The notes beneath the pieces were generated by a model that was given only the letters and a program-made list of their open reading frames with translations, was not told the origin of the DNA and ran no database searches. Below, piece after piece: positions 8,501 through 16,397 of a stretch of DNA of 64,000 nucleotides. Made by a program: the position numbers and the translations under genes. This DNA comes from JAWXCE01 sp033764775 (GTDB taxonomy: Bacteria; Pseudomonadota; Alphaproteobacteria; Rhizobiales; Rhodomicrobiaceae). Location: the NCBI GenBank assembly GCA_033764775.1, contig JANRIQ010000030.1, positions 140,233 through 204,232 of the forward strand, written 5' to 3'. Numbering within the stretch: the stretch's first letter is position 1; each line of letters opens with the position of its first letter.

Positions 8501-8689
8501 ACGCGTGACGCGGTCTCAGTTCACGGCCGCCTGCAGGATAAGGCCTCAGGCGTAAACGACAACGGTCAACGCATCCGTGTCGGCGTTCGGCTGATTTGCA
8601 CGGGCTTCTCATCGTCGGCCGACGCCGTGTATCGGGAGGATCGCCTCGGGGTCTTCAGCGCGCCCAACGCCGATCGAACCGCGCCGTGA
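5525..8689 (+). CDS. TIR-nSTAND1-FGE multidomain protein (putative immune/conflict effector)
   Basis: 1054 residues from the ATG at 5525 (GGTGAT upstream; a longer frame from 5501 adds only MFVFLVIA). Three modules. Residues 1-145 are a TIR domain with NVFISYSR and the likely catalytic Glu78 in SKHCFNEYQWA. Residues 190-600 are a STAND NTPase of the nSTAND1 type, opening PYPGLSSLLREDAAIFFGRE, with Walker A GASGAGKS at 237-244, Walker B-like LVLPIDQGEELF at 344-355 and a winged-helix end DGEIEVAHEAVLRQW near 570-585. Residues 755-1045 are a formylglycine-generating-enzyme/SUMF1-like domain with IRLPTEWEWQQAA, YPWG and RGGGYF. In known proteins of this build the TIR is the NADase or signalling effector, STAND the switch, and the C-terminal domain the sensor. 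Convergent with the ADA-DAC-SBP operon (35-bp overlap). Confidence 0.93.
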   Translation: MPNVFISYSRRNKRTAEQIVAKLQSEGIADIFLDKDPENGINPGSDWEKTLKTKVAASKIMLLIVSPAWLQSKHCFNEYQWAINAKRNAFGMFRDSATAGPLVIPVLVEGVTFDTLKTAQPRELQKLQALNGYEDLKVSLELAQEDADAASIKALSEEQKAALHGLWEWLSGEFRKRGVTPVRPPFDPSRPPYPGLSSLLREDAAIFFGREALVDETVDQLVSMRDGRGKKMLVLLGASGAGKSSLLRAGLMPRIEYVADKFLCLPALRPGGAALSDPREGFIACLAEAFRRAAKAGKGEAFDKRQIKRAVSGEVSQVEDLLNSLVNLYTFLDRQGRRSPPPTLVLPIDQGEELFPLSINDASERDLTRKREADKFRAMLASLLERRKVSFMTVIAIRSDSFPRLQEDECLGAVGKETRDLPPLPQGSYRAVIEGPARVAKIEVEPELIDALLADVSGLGDALPLVAFVLRQLWDQSQKRRIGERLSFRLSAYNALGRLGGAIDKVVEHAIGRDFDHIALRAAFIPHLAVVSEQNQVLRRIAKPDELPAEAMPMIDALIDKARLLQRDADGEIEVAHEAVLRQWTLLAGWLENASNALGLLNTAETDAAAWRNERAGKGPRETSAVDQARLYPQERLDLLYTALEHLGLPKRRIGDLHDFIAPEHRRLTAEIAATVPREGGGVDVIAGHARRTQIGNRLDDLGDPRPGVGLLSRDALDRRIARLEREASFGFPSEPRREHQLRSARDLVTGDWKLPLPDIAWCAVPSGEVTMRLAAGSGDTATQKTVSRTIGEQFWVSKYPITIVQLYAFGLLRDENGEFSKDKPAEHFLDKRWWTGFPEEFSNPHAMRVAERDAQTNYPAQFVSWYQSVALGRWLTAVYRSLGFIPDWAEIRLPTEWEWQQAATGGDASRIYPWGEDWRPEFCRNSEGQESACAVGLYPHGDASTGASDMSGLTYEWCLNGFDDLENQDVSSTLDRPSRGGGYFTQRRGGETRDAVSVHGRLQDKASGVNDNGQRIRVGVRLICTGFSSSADAVYREDRLGVFSAPNADRTAP

Positions 8690-9602
8690 GCGTGGTTTCG
8701 AGCAAGACGGCGTAATCTCTCGGGCCGAAGCCGCATATCTCGCCGGCAAGCGCCCATTCGGAGGAGAGCGAGCAATCAAACGCCCCCGGGTCGTCGGTGT
8801 TGACGCTGAACGAGAGCCCCATCTCGTGGGCTGTGAGAATGGGATGCCGGCTCAAATCGTGAACGGCCGCCGTGCGCTGGTTGCTCGTCAAACAAAACTC
8901 GAAATGTATGCGGGCGTCGCCCAATCGCCGAAGCAAACCCAAGTCGGTGAAGGCCGCAAGGCCGTGGCCCAGTCTCGTTGCTCCGCACTCGTCGACTGCG
9001 GCGATCACCTCGTGCGGCCCCGCAAACTCGCCCGCGTGAATGCTCACCCCAAGACCTGCCGCCGCTACGGTGCGGCAAAAGCCTTTGAACCGCGTCAGGT
9101 CGATGTCCTCCAAGCCGGCTATGCTCACGCCGGCGATAAGCCCGGCGCGGCCCGCCTCGGCGGCGAACTCCGCTTCCCGCTGAAGGGCCTCGTCGGGCAA
9201 ACGGCGCGGCGCAATCAAAAGAAACGCAACGCGCGGCCCTCGCGTCTCCAGGTCATCGGCAAATGCGCGAAATGCGGCGAGTTCCCTTAGAAAGCCCGCC
9301 TCGTCCCGAGGAAACATAAGCGGTGAAATGGTGATCTCAGCGTAAACCGCCGATTGCGCAGCGAGATCGGCCACATGCGCGGCAAGGATCGGCGCATAGG
9401 CTAGCCAGGGTGCGTCCTGATAGGGCGCTGATCGTTCGAGCCATTCTCGAAACCCATCGCGCCCAACCGGGAGCAAGCCCAGAGCTGTCGGTTCAATGAG
9501 CGGCGACGCCCCCGTGGCGGCGACGCGCCTCAGAAGCTTCTCGCTGAGCACCCCCCTCAAATGGCAGTGGAGCTCAGCTTTAGGTAACGGCGCATCGCCC
9601 AT
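8655..9602 (-). CDS. Adenosine deaminase family protein
   Basis: 315 residues. TIM-barrel amidohydrolase of the adenosine deaminase family. All metal and catalytic positions are present: HCHLRG (H12, H14), SIHAGE (H189, E192), RLGHG (H213) and SVNTDDPG (D270, D271), plus FEFCLTSNQRT. It should convert a free adenine nucleoside, or adenine as in the related fungal-type enzymes, to the inosine form; which substrate is not decidable by eye. The ATG at 9602 lies inside the end of the preceding diadenylate-cyclase-like gene (46-bp overlap), so they are coupled. Slightly shorter than classical Add. Its 3' end overlaps the TIR-STAND gene. Confidence 0.9.
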   Translation of the reverse strand: MGDAPLPKAELHCHLRGVLSEKLLRRVAATGASPLIEPTALGLLPVGRDGFREWLERSAPYQDAPWLAYAPILAAHVADLAAQSAVYAEITISPLMFPRDEAGFLRELAAFRAFADDLETRGPRVAFLLIAPRRLPDEALQREAEFAAEAGRAGLIAGVSIAGLEDIDLTRFKGFCRTVAAAGLGVSIHAGEFAGPHEVIAAVDECGATRLGHGLAAFTDLGLLRRLGDARIHFEFCLTSNQRTAAVHDLSRHPILTAHEMGLSFSVNTDDPGAFDCSLSSEWALAGEICGFGPRDYAVLLETTLTARFDRRWAR

Positions 9603-10924
9603 GTAGCGTCCCCTGCGCCCACCGGCGGCAAAACATCAATGTAGCGATCTTGGGAAACGATGAGTATGAAGCACGGCGATCCGCAGCTGGTCACGAAATT
9701 GGCTGCGGAATTGTAACGCCCTCCGCGCTGCCAAGTGCCCTCTGCGGTCGAGCGTCCATCGAGAATGGCGCCCACCGCATGCACGGCCCCGAACGTGTCG
9801 ACGATGAGGGTGCCGTCGATCGACGTCAACCGCCGAGTGAGTTCGGGCGTAAGCACCGTGGGTTCGACGGGAATGCACTGCCGGGCCAAGCGCGCAGCTT
9901 CTTGAGCTGCAGCGGCGGTGAACAAAATGTTCGTGCCGACAGGTTGCTCGGCGGCGACTGTCACAATCTCCCATAGTCGGGAGACCTCAACATCCGGCAT
10001 ACTTTCAAAAACGCCGAGCAGATACTTTTCGAAGACGTCCAGGGTCAGGATGCGCTGACGTTCAACGGGTAGGCCGTGGGAAAAAAGAGCCGTCATCTGC
10101 GGGCCGTGATGCAAGGCCCATACGCCCCGGCCTTTGATCCGAACTGACACCCCACTGGGTTGATCCGTCAAGGTCGTAAAGCCATGAAACCGGCGCCCGT
10201 CAAACAACAAAGCGAAATGATCGGACGCCATTTCGATCAGCTTGCGCACGCCTGCGCGCTCCCACGTTTCAACAGGCCGGCGGAACGAAAGCGACGGCGC
10301 CGGGCCTTCGCCTTCAACGCCTAGGACGATCGTCGCCTCATGCGTCCGCCCCTCGTATTCCGCCGTCGCGACATCGCAGAAAACGTCGTAAAGGTCGGGC
10401 GCTGGGGTGAAACCGCTGGAGTTGAGGGCGGCGTCGAGAACACGTCGACCGGCGACGCGAGCAAGAGCATCGACGGACAGGTCGAACGCGGATTGCGTGC
10501 ACGTGGGCCGCTCAGTTGCGCGCAGCAGCGTGGACTGAAGGGCGACGCTCACCGCGGCGTGCGCTAAGCTGGCGGCGCGCTGAAAGACAACATCGGGCGC
10601 GATGGCGCTTTGCGGCGCGATGATCGCCGCAAAACGGTCCGCGTGGTTTGCGTAGATCGCCGCATCGGCATGGGAAACGCGCCGCCTCGCCGCTAAAATC
10701 GCCGCTTCGATTTCCCGATCAGCAACGCCTCCCCACGAATGAAACGTCAGGGGCGCGGGCGCCGCAGAACACGGCGACGGCGACGCGGGCGCGCCGCAGG
10801 CTTGGTCGATGAGCCAAAGCCCATCGCGCCGTTCGCCGAACAGGAGATCAGCCGGGGCGATGGCGGCGAGCCGATCGAGCGCCGCGATTCCCGCCTTGCG
10901 GCATGAACAGTCGCGCGCCTCCAT
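9557..10924 (-). CDS. Diadenylate-cyclase-like (DisA_N/DAC) protein with unknown N-terminal domain
   Basis: 455 residues from the ATG at 10924, two bases after the stop of the binding-protein gene. The last 150 residues look like a DAC domain: a helix with AQEAARLARQC, then IDGTLIVDTFGAVHAVGAIL (DGT at 370-372 for the canonical DGA), then GGRYNSAANF at 401-410 where classical enzymes have GTRHRAA, and a closing strand ILIVSQDRYIDVLPP. DAC enzymes make c-di-AMP from ATP, but the RHR phosphate-binding motif is changed to RYN here, so activity may be altered or absent. Residues 1-300 match nothing I recognise and may be a sensor. No membrane segment seen. Gene order suggests work with the adenosine deaminase. 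Confidence 0.7.
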   Translation of the reverse strand: MEARDCSCRKAGIAALDRLAAIAPADLLFGERRDGLWLIDQACGAPASPSPCSAAPAPLTFHSWGGVADREIEAAILAARRRVSHADAAIYANHADRFAAIIAPQSAIAPDVVFQRAASLAHAAVSVALQSTLLRATERPTCTQSAFDLSVDALARVAGRRVLDAALNSSGFTPAPDLYDVFCDVATAEYEGRTHEATIVLGVEGEGPAPSLSFRRPVETWERAGVRKLIEMASDHFALLFDGRRFHGFTTLTDQPSGVSVRIKGRGVWALHHGPQMTALFSHGLPVERQRILTLDVFEKYLLGVFESMPDVEVSRLWEIVTVAAEQPVGTNILFTAAAAQEAARLARQCIPVEPTVLTPELTRRLTSIDGTLIVDTFGAVHAVGAILDGRSTAEGTWQRGGRYNSAANFVTSCGSPCFILIVSQDRYIDVLPPVGAGDATWAMRRYLKLSSTAI

Positions 10925-10926
10925 GC

Positions 10927-12735
10927 TTAGCGCTCGTCGATCCAAAACGTGTCTACGGCATAGCCGAGAAACCCGGGCTTCTCCGGCGTTTTCACGCGAC
11001 GCCACATGGCGAGCCATTGATACGGTTGGTGAAACAGCGGGATGAAATAGTCGCCGGTCATCACCAAGCGGTCAAGCGCCCGTGCGGCCGCCGTATGCTG
11101 CTCTGGAGTGCGCGCTTCAAGCAGTTTGTTCAGCGCCAGATCGATCAGCGGATCGCTCACGCCTGCGAAGTTTTGCGAGCCGCGTGAAGCGGCGAATCGG
11201 CTCGACCAGCGCACCAACTGATCAACGCCCGGAGACAGCGACGCCGACCACGAGTGAAGCACGAGGTCAAAATCGAATTCACGCTTCGCCCCCTCATACA
11301 GAGCTTTGTCAACGTTGCGAACCTCAAGCGCTACGCCAAGGCCGCGCAACTGCTCACGCAGATGCAGAAGCAGCCGATCCTCGCGGCGGTCGCGCGACAA
11401 AGCTGTGATCTGCAAAGGCTCACCCGTCAGGGGGTTAACAAAAACACCGTCTCGGTATTGATAGCCCGCCTCCAACAGAAGTCGCCTCGCCGTAAGCAAT
11501 TGCTCGCGCGAGTTTCCCGCGCCGTCGGTTTGCGGTTGCGCAACGCGGCCCTCGATGACGTCGAGCGGCGGGAACATGCCGGCGCCGGCGTATATTTCAC
11601 GCTCCACGGCGTCCGCCGGACGCAGATACGCCGATAGCGGAGAGCCCTGGAACAGGCTGTTTGCGCGCTGATACGAGCCGTAAAAATACTTCTGATTGAC
11701 CCATTCCGCGTCAAACATCACGTTGAGTGCCCGCCGCACCTTCGGATTTTGAAAAAGCGGGCGGCGGGTGTTCAGCACGATGCCTTCAACATTGCGGGGC
11801 GCCTGAAGTGGAGCCTCGACTTTGACAATCCGCCCCTGGTTGACGGCGGGGAAGTCATACACGCGCGCGGGCTGCGCCCACCGTGATGCGTCGTGCTCCT
11901 CTACAAAGTCGCATTGGTCAGCCTTGAACGCCTGGAAGACCGCCGTTTCGTCCCGGAAATATTCGTGCTTGATCAGATCGACGTTATGACGCCCGCGGTT
12001 GACCGGCAGATCGCGTCCCCAATACTCGGAGTTGCGCCGATACGATACGACGGAGGGCGGCTTTACGTCCTCCACCTTATAAGGGCCCGAGCCCAGAACG
12101 GGTTTGGCTAGGATGTCTTGAACCGACAAGCCGTCGTAGTGATGTTTCGGCAGCACTAACAAATTGTAGCCGACCCAACCAGCGGTCTCCCACGGGCTGT
12201 CTTTTTTCAGGCGGATGATAAAGGATTTGCTGTCGATCTTTTCAATCGCGCTGATGCTCGAGAACAGCTCTTTGTTTCGCGGGTGGCCCTCGCGCAGGAT
12301 AAGGTCGTGCGAAAAGATGACATCGTCTGCGGTCACGGGCTGACCGTCGGAGAAAACCGCCGCGTCATGCAGGCGATAGCGTATGTCTAGACGATCCGCA
12401 GACACCACTACGCTTTCGGCCAGAACGCCGTAAAACGCATATGGCTCGTCTGCGCCTTTAAAAGTTAAGCGCTCGAAAACATAGTCGGCTGCGCCCCGGT
12501 CAGAGTTTTGGTTCTTAAAGAAAAATGGAAACAGAGAGTCAAAACTGCCGCGGAAACATCGGTTCAGTCTTCCGCCTTTGGGGGCGTTGGGGTTTACATA
12601 ATCGAAGTGTTTAAAATCAGCTGGATATTTGGGCGTGCCGAACAAAGCAACAGCATGACTGTCAGACAAAACAGCGTTGACGCTTGATAAATAAAAAAGA
12701 CTTACAGAAATAAAAAAATAAAAACGCCGACGCAT
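10927..12735 (-). CDS. Periplasmic solute-binding protein, family 5 (YejA/microcin C-like), without a transporter
   Basis: 602 residues from the ATG at 12735. N-terminal signal peptide (MRRRFYFFISVSLFYLSSVNA), then the opening typical of YejA-like peptide/microcin C binding proteins: ALFGTPKYPADFKHFDYVNPNAPKGG. Later motifs include VRRALNVMFDAEWVN and a C-terminal PEKPGFLGYAVDTFWID. The family delivers peptides to an inner-membrane ABC transporter, yet no permease or ATPase gene lies beside it; the next genes encode a DAC-like protein and an adenosine deaminase. It may serve a distant transporter or act as a periplasmic sensor. Codon use is less GC-biased at its 5' end than in neighbours. Confidence 0.88.
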   Translation of the reverse strand: MRRRFYFFISVSLFYLSSVNAVLSDSHAVALFGTPKYPADFKHFDYVNPNAPKGGRLNRCFRGSFDSLFPFFFKNQNSDRGAADYVFERLTFKGADEPYAFYGVLAESVVVSADRLDIRYRLHDAAVFSDGQPVTADDVIFSHDLILREGHPRNKELFSSISAIEKIDSKSFIIRLKKDSPWETAGWVGYNLLVLPKHHYDGLSVQDILAKPVLGSGPYKVEDVKPPSVVSYRRNSEYWGRDLPVNRGRHNVDLIKHEYFRDETAVFQAFKADQCDFVEEHDASRWAQPARVYDFPAVNQGRIVKVEAPLQAPRNVEGIVLNTRRPLFQNPKVRRALNVMFDAEWVNQKYFYGSYQRANSLFQGSPLSAYLRPADAVEREIYAGAGMFPPLDVIEGRVAQPQTDGAGNSREQLLTARRLLLEAGYQYRDGVFVNPLTGEPLQITALSRDRREDRLLLHLREQLRGLGVALEVRNVDKALYEGAKREFDFDLVLHSWSASLSPGVDQLVRWSSRFAASRGSQNFAGVSDPLIDLALNKLLEARTPEQHTAAARALDRLVMTGDYFIPLFHQPYQWLAMWRRVKTPEKPGFLGYAVDTFWIDER

Positions 12736-13209
12736 AACGCCTCCAACGCTATCAATTTGAATCACAGAAAAATCAGAACAACGAACAACACACTGCGACT
12801 TTTAGAGAGCAGAAAAACTGGCTAAAAACAAACGCTTATTGCGATAGAAATTACGCTTTCAGAAGAAATTATCATTTATAAACGCTGGAAGCAACAACTT
12901 CTAAAAAAGAAACTCCCTCTCAAGTTGGAATAGTCGAGGAGCTGTTACATTGTGAGCATGTCGCACGGCGATGTGGACGCCACGCTTCAAGGACGCACAA
13001 GCTTTTCGCGAACTTCACTGACTAATGTTTGGCAGCGCCAATGCATGTTGCTTTGCGGAGCGTATCAGGCGCCGCTTTCGCATTCCCGTTTGCGTAACCA
13101 CAAGGCTAAGTGGGTTTGTGTGAGCTGATGCGGGTCTTGCGGTCCTGCGCCCACCCGACGGCCATGCTCCGCAACGCTGCCAACGCAGCCCGCCAGTCCA
13201 AGCGTCCGT
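12736..13209. other. AT-rich leader of the SBP-DAC-ADA operon; no convincing gene
   Basis: About 470 bp between the binding-protein start and the cio operon end. Roughly 12700-12915 is strikingly A-rich, with several A tracts, unlike the GC-rich surroundings. It should hold the promoter of the minus-strand operon, though no clear -35/-10 pair was assigned. A 56-codon plus-strand frame runs 12958-13128 (ATG after GAGGAG at an overlong spacing). It has no recognisable family and is probably not a gene. Confidence 0.5.
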
Positions 13210-13305
13210 TCAGACTAGGAACAGCCGGATGCCGTAAGCGACGAGGGTGACGGTCGCCACGCCGGCGCCCCAGAGCAGGACAAACCAGCCGAGCCTTTTG
13301 AGCAT
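13210..13305 (-). CDS. DUF2474-type small membrane subunit of the CioAB oxidase
   Basis: 31 residues, one transmembrane helix: MLKRLGWFVLLWGAGVATVT followed by a short basic/hydrophobic end. The ATG overlaps the cioB stop codon (TGATG), so it is translated with the oxidase. Tiny proteins of this type (DUF2474, CydX-like) follow cydAB/cioAB genes in many proteobacteria and are thought to stabilise the haem subunits. Below the length cut-off of ordinary gene callers, hence easily missed. Confidence 0.85.
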   Translation of the reverse strand: MLKRLGWFVLLWGAGVATVTLVAYGIRLFLV

Positions 13306-14318
13306 CAGTGATAGCCCTCTTCGGGGTCCATCTTGCCTCGAAACACCCAGTAGGCGTAGGCCGTATAAGCCAGGATGATGGGCACGAGCACGACCGCGCC
13401 GACGAACATAAAGAGCTGAGATTTGAACGGGCTGGCCGCGTCCCAGATCGTCACATCCGTGGGGATGATATAGGGCCACATGGACACCCCGAGGCCGATG
13501 AAGGTGACGAGAAACAGCACGATGGCCAGCACGAACGGCCGGTAGTCGTGCTTGTGCACAGTAAGGGAGCGGAACAGGGCGAGCGTGAGCAGCGCCACGA
13601 CGATGGGCACCGGCGCCGCGTAAAGAATGTTGGGCCAGGTCAGCCACCGCTCATAATACGCGGTCTCAAGGAACGGCGTGAACAGGCTCACGGCGACAAT
13701 GAACCCGACAGTCGCCACCGCGAAGATCCACGCCAGCCTTCGGGCGCGCTCCTGCACCTCGCCGGTGGTTTTCATGTTGAGCCACGTGGAGCCGAGAAGC
13801 GCGTAGCCCGCCGCCACCGCCAGCGCCGTGACGACCGTAAACGGCGACAGCCAGTCCCACCAGCCGCCGCCATAAGAACGCCCGTTCACCTCGACGCCTT
13901 GCAGAATCGCCCCGAGGATGAACCCTTGCGACATGGCGGCCGCCAGCGATCCGCCGAAAAACGCCACATCCCAATATTTGCGCCAGCGCTCCGTCCGCCA
14001 ACGGAACTCGAAGGCGACGCCGCGGAAAATCAGCCCGAGCAGCATGGCGATGATCAGCGGGTAAAGCGCTGGCATGAGGATCGCGTAGGCCATGGGGAAG
14101 GCGGCGAACAGGCCGCCTCCGCCGAGGATCAGCCATGTCTCGTTGCCGTCCCACACGGGAGCGACGGAATTCATCAGCAGATCGCGGTCCCGCTTTTCGG
14201 GAAAGGCCGGATACAGGATGCCGATGCCAAGGTCGAACCCATCGAGCACCACGTAGATGAAGATCGCGGCGGCGAGAAGAACGGCCCAGGCGACGGTGAG
14301 ATCGAAGCTAACATCCAT
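13305..14318 (-). CDS. cioB: Cytochrome bd-type (cyanide-insensitive) ubiquinol oxidase subunit II
   Basis: 337 residues from the ATG at 14318, eight or nine transmembrane helices. Second subunit of the bd oxidase that reduces oxygen with quinol electrons. Family motifs: FDLGIGILYPAF, NSVAPVWDGNETWLILGGGGLFAAFP and FRGVAFEFR. The frame extends to 14441, but that part is an Arg-rich shadow over the end of subunit I. Begins seven bases after the cioA stop and is coupled to a 31-residue DUF2474 gene. Called CioB rather than CydB because of the partner's short Q-loop and the DUF2474 gene. Confidence 0.93.
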   Translation of the reverse strand: MDVSFDLTVAWAVLLAAAIFIYVVLDGFDLGIGILYPAFPEKRDRDLLMNSVAPVWDGNETWLILGGGGLFAAFPMAYAILMPALYPLIIAMLLGLIFRGVAFEFRWRTERWRKYWDVAFFGGSLAAAMSQGFILGAILQGVEVNGRSYGGGWWDWLSPFTVVTALAVAAGYALLGSTWLNMKTTGEVQERARRLAWIFAVATVGFIVAVSLFTPFLETAYYERWLTWPNILYAAPVPIVVALLTLALFRSLTVHKHDYRPFVLAIVLFLVTFIGLGVSMWPYIIPTDVTIWDAASPFKSQLFMFVGAVVLVPIILAYTAYAYWVFRGKMDPEEGYH

Positions 14319-14325
14319 CGTCGCC

Positions 14326-15750
14326 TCACTCCGCTGGCTTTGCACGGCCGCTTCCCGCAAGCTGCGGGGCCGGCGTGATGCCGGATGTGCGGATCGGACC
14401 GGGCGCGGCCTCGAGGCCCGGCTCTCCCGCCTGCGGCGCATGGTTCATAAGACGGAGCAGATAGAACACGCCGGCGCCGAACACGAAAAAGTAAATGACG
14501 ATGAACGCGATGAGCGACGTGGCCACGGCGGGGGCGGCGATGGGGGACACCGAGTCCGCCGTCAGCAACTGGCCGTACACGGTGTAGGGCTGGCGTCCGA
14601 TCTCGGTGGTGAACCAGCCAGCGAGCACGGCGATGAGGCCCGATGGCCCCATGACGAGCGCGGCGCGGTGCAGCCAGCGATCTTCATACAAACGTCCGCG
14701 CCAGCGCGCGAAGAGGCTCCACGCGCCCAGCGCCGCCATCAGCAGGCCGATGCCCACCATGACGCGAAACGTCCAGAACACAACGGCGACGGGCGGCTCC
14801 AGATGGTCGGGGATGGTGTCGAGACCGGCGAGCGGCGCGTTCAAGTCGTGCTTCAGAATCAGCGAGGACGCTTTGGGAATTTCGATCGCGTAATGAACCG
14901 TTTTGTTGGCCTGATCGGGGAAGCCGAACATGATGAACGGCGCGCCGTCGGGGTAGCTCTTAAAGTGCCCCTCCATCGCCATCACTTTCGCCGGCTGGTG
15001 CTCCAGCGTATTGAGGCCGTGCAGATCGCCGATGACGATCTGGATCGGGGCGACGATGGCGGCCATCCACATGGCCATGGAGAACATCGTCCGCACGGCG
15101 GCGTTGTCGCGCTCGCGGCGCAAAAGGTGCAATGCGCCGACGCCAGCCACGATGAAGGCGGTGGTCAGATACGCGGCCGTGAGCGTGTGGGCAAGGCGAT
15201 ACGGGAACGAGGGATTGAAGACGATTTGCCACCAGTCCGCCGGCAGGAACTGCCCGTTCTCGCCGATGGTGTAGCCCGTCGGCGTGTGCATCCAGCTGTT
15301 GACCGAGAGAATCCAAAAAGCTGAGAACGCCGTGCCGATCGCCACCATCGCGCAGGCCAGCATATGCAGCTTGTCGCCGACGCGGTTGCGCCCGAACAGC
15401 ATGATGCCGAGGAAGCCTGCCTCGAGGAAAAACGCGGTCAGCACCTCGTACGCCATAAGCGGCCCGAGCACCGGCCCCGTGCGGTCCGAGAAGACCGACC
15501 AGTTGGTGCCGAACTGGTAAGTCATGGTGATGCCCGACACCACACCCATGGCGAACGTGATCGCGAACGGCTTCACCCAGAATTTGAACAGGTTCAGGTA
15601 GGTCGCGTCCCGGGTGTAGAGCCAGAGGCCGTTCAACACGGCGAGGTAGCTCGCCAGGCCGATCGTGAAGGCCGGAAATATGAAATGGAACGCCACGGTG
15701 AAGGCGAACTGAATGCGGGCCAGCATCAGCGCGTCGAAATTGTCGAACAC
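14326..15750 (-). CDS. cioA: Cytochrome bd-type (cyanide-insensitive) ubiquinol oxidase subunit I
   Basis: 474 residues. Haem-bearing subunit of the alternative terminal oxidase in the cytoplasmic membrane. Landmarks: ARIQFAFTVAFHFIFPAFTIG at the N-terminus (a haem-ligand His), GVVSGITMTYQFGTNW, FFLEAGFLGIMLFG, the GRQPYTVYGQL motif, and several further conserved His and Met positions. The quinol-binding Q-loop region is short, as in CioA-type enzymes. First gene of cioA-cioB-DUF2474 on the minus strand. The promoter should lie in the 210-bp gap to the CBS gene, where nothing else is evident. Confidence 0.93.
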   Translation of the reverse strand: MFDNFDALMLARIQFAFTVAFHFIFPAFTIGLASYLAVLNGLWLYTRDATYLNLFKFWVKPFAITFAMGVVSGITMTYQFGTNWSVFSDRTGPVLGPLMAYEVLTAFFLEAGFLGIMLFGRNRVGDKLHMLACAMVAIGTAFSAFWILSVNSWMHTPTGYTIGENGQFLPADWWQIVFNPSFPYRLAHTLTAAYLTTAFIVAGVGALHLLRRERDNAAVRTMFSMAMWMAAIVAPIQIVIGDLHGLNTLEHQPAKVMAMEGHFKSYPDGAPFIMFGFPDQANKTVHYAIEIPKASSLILKHDLNAPLAGLDTIPDHLEPPVAVVFWTFRVMVGIGLLMAALGAWSLFARWRGRLYEDRWLHRAALVMGPSGLIAVLAGWFTTEIGRQPYTVYGQLLTADSVSPIAAPAVATSLIAFIVIYFFVFGAGVFYLLRLMNHAPQAGEPGLEAAPGPIRTSGITPAPQLAGSGRAKPAE

Positions 15751-15962
15751 GTCTTGTCCCTTTCCGTTCCGTTCTCAGGCGGGCGATGCGGATTGACGCC
15801 GCGCGATATTACGCCAGATCGGCCGACGCGGTAAACGGCGCGTGAGCAGCCTCGCGACGAAAGCTTACGTGACGTATCCGCGCAATCGCGGTCACGGTGC
15901 GCCGCCGTCTGCGCTCCGTTGCGACGAGCAGCGGACGCGTCCGGCGCGGCGCAGCCGATCGC

Positions 15963-16397
15963 CTACCCTGTCGCGATATACTGGCGCATTGAGTGCGCTT
16001 CGAATTCGGCGTCGGCGATCTTCTGCTTCACCACGTCGCCGAGGGAGATGAGGCCGGCGAGTTGCCCCTTCTCCACCACCGGCATGTGACGGAAACGATT
16101 GTTCGTCATCTGCTGCATCACCTCGTCCATGGTGCTCGCCTCCGTGCAGGTCATCACGGGGCTCGTCATATGCCGGGCGACCGGCTCGGCGAGGACGCCG
16201 GCGGGGTGCGACGCCAGCAGCCGAACGATGTCGCGCTCCGAGATGATGCCGGCGACGGCGCCGCGATCGTCCACGATCACCAGGGCGCCGATTTTCTTCG
16301 CGGCGAGGGCGCGGATCACGTCGCTCAAGCTATCTCCGGCTTTCGCGGTGGCGACGACGCGGCCTTTTTCTTTTAAAATGCGTGCCACATTGGGCAT
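15963..16397 (-). CDS. Stand-alone CBS-domain pair protein
   Basis: 144 residues from the ATG at 16397, preceded by GGAGGAAACC. Two CBS modules: residues 8-65 (SDVIRALAAKKIGALVIVDDRGAVAGIISERDIVRLLA) and 78-135 (MDEVMQQMTNNRFRHMPVVEKGQLAGLISLGDVV). Such proteins bind adenine nucleotides and are soluble regulators; the partner is unknown. The frame runs upstream to 16463 but without the ribosome binding site. No operon partner is visible, since cioA starts 212 bp away. Confidence 0.92.
   Translation of the reverse strand: MPNVARILKEKGRVVATAKAGDSLSDVIRALAAKKIGALVIVDDRGAVAGIISERDIVRLLASHPAGVLAEPVARHMTSPVMTCTEASTMDEVMQQMTNNRFRHMPVVEKGQLAGLISLGDVVKQKIADAEFEAHSMRQYIATG

Noticed and set aside
12958..13128. 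56-codon plus-strand frame in the AT-rich leader
   Set aside because: Ribosome binding site spacing is poor, the product has no recognisable pattern and the frame is short enough to be chance.
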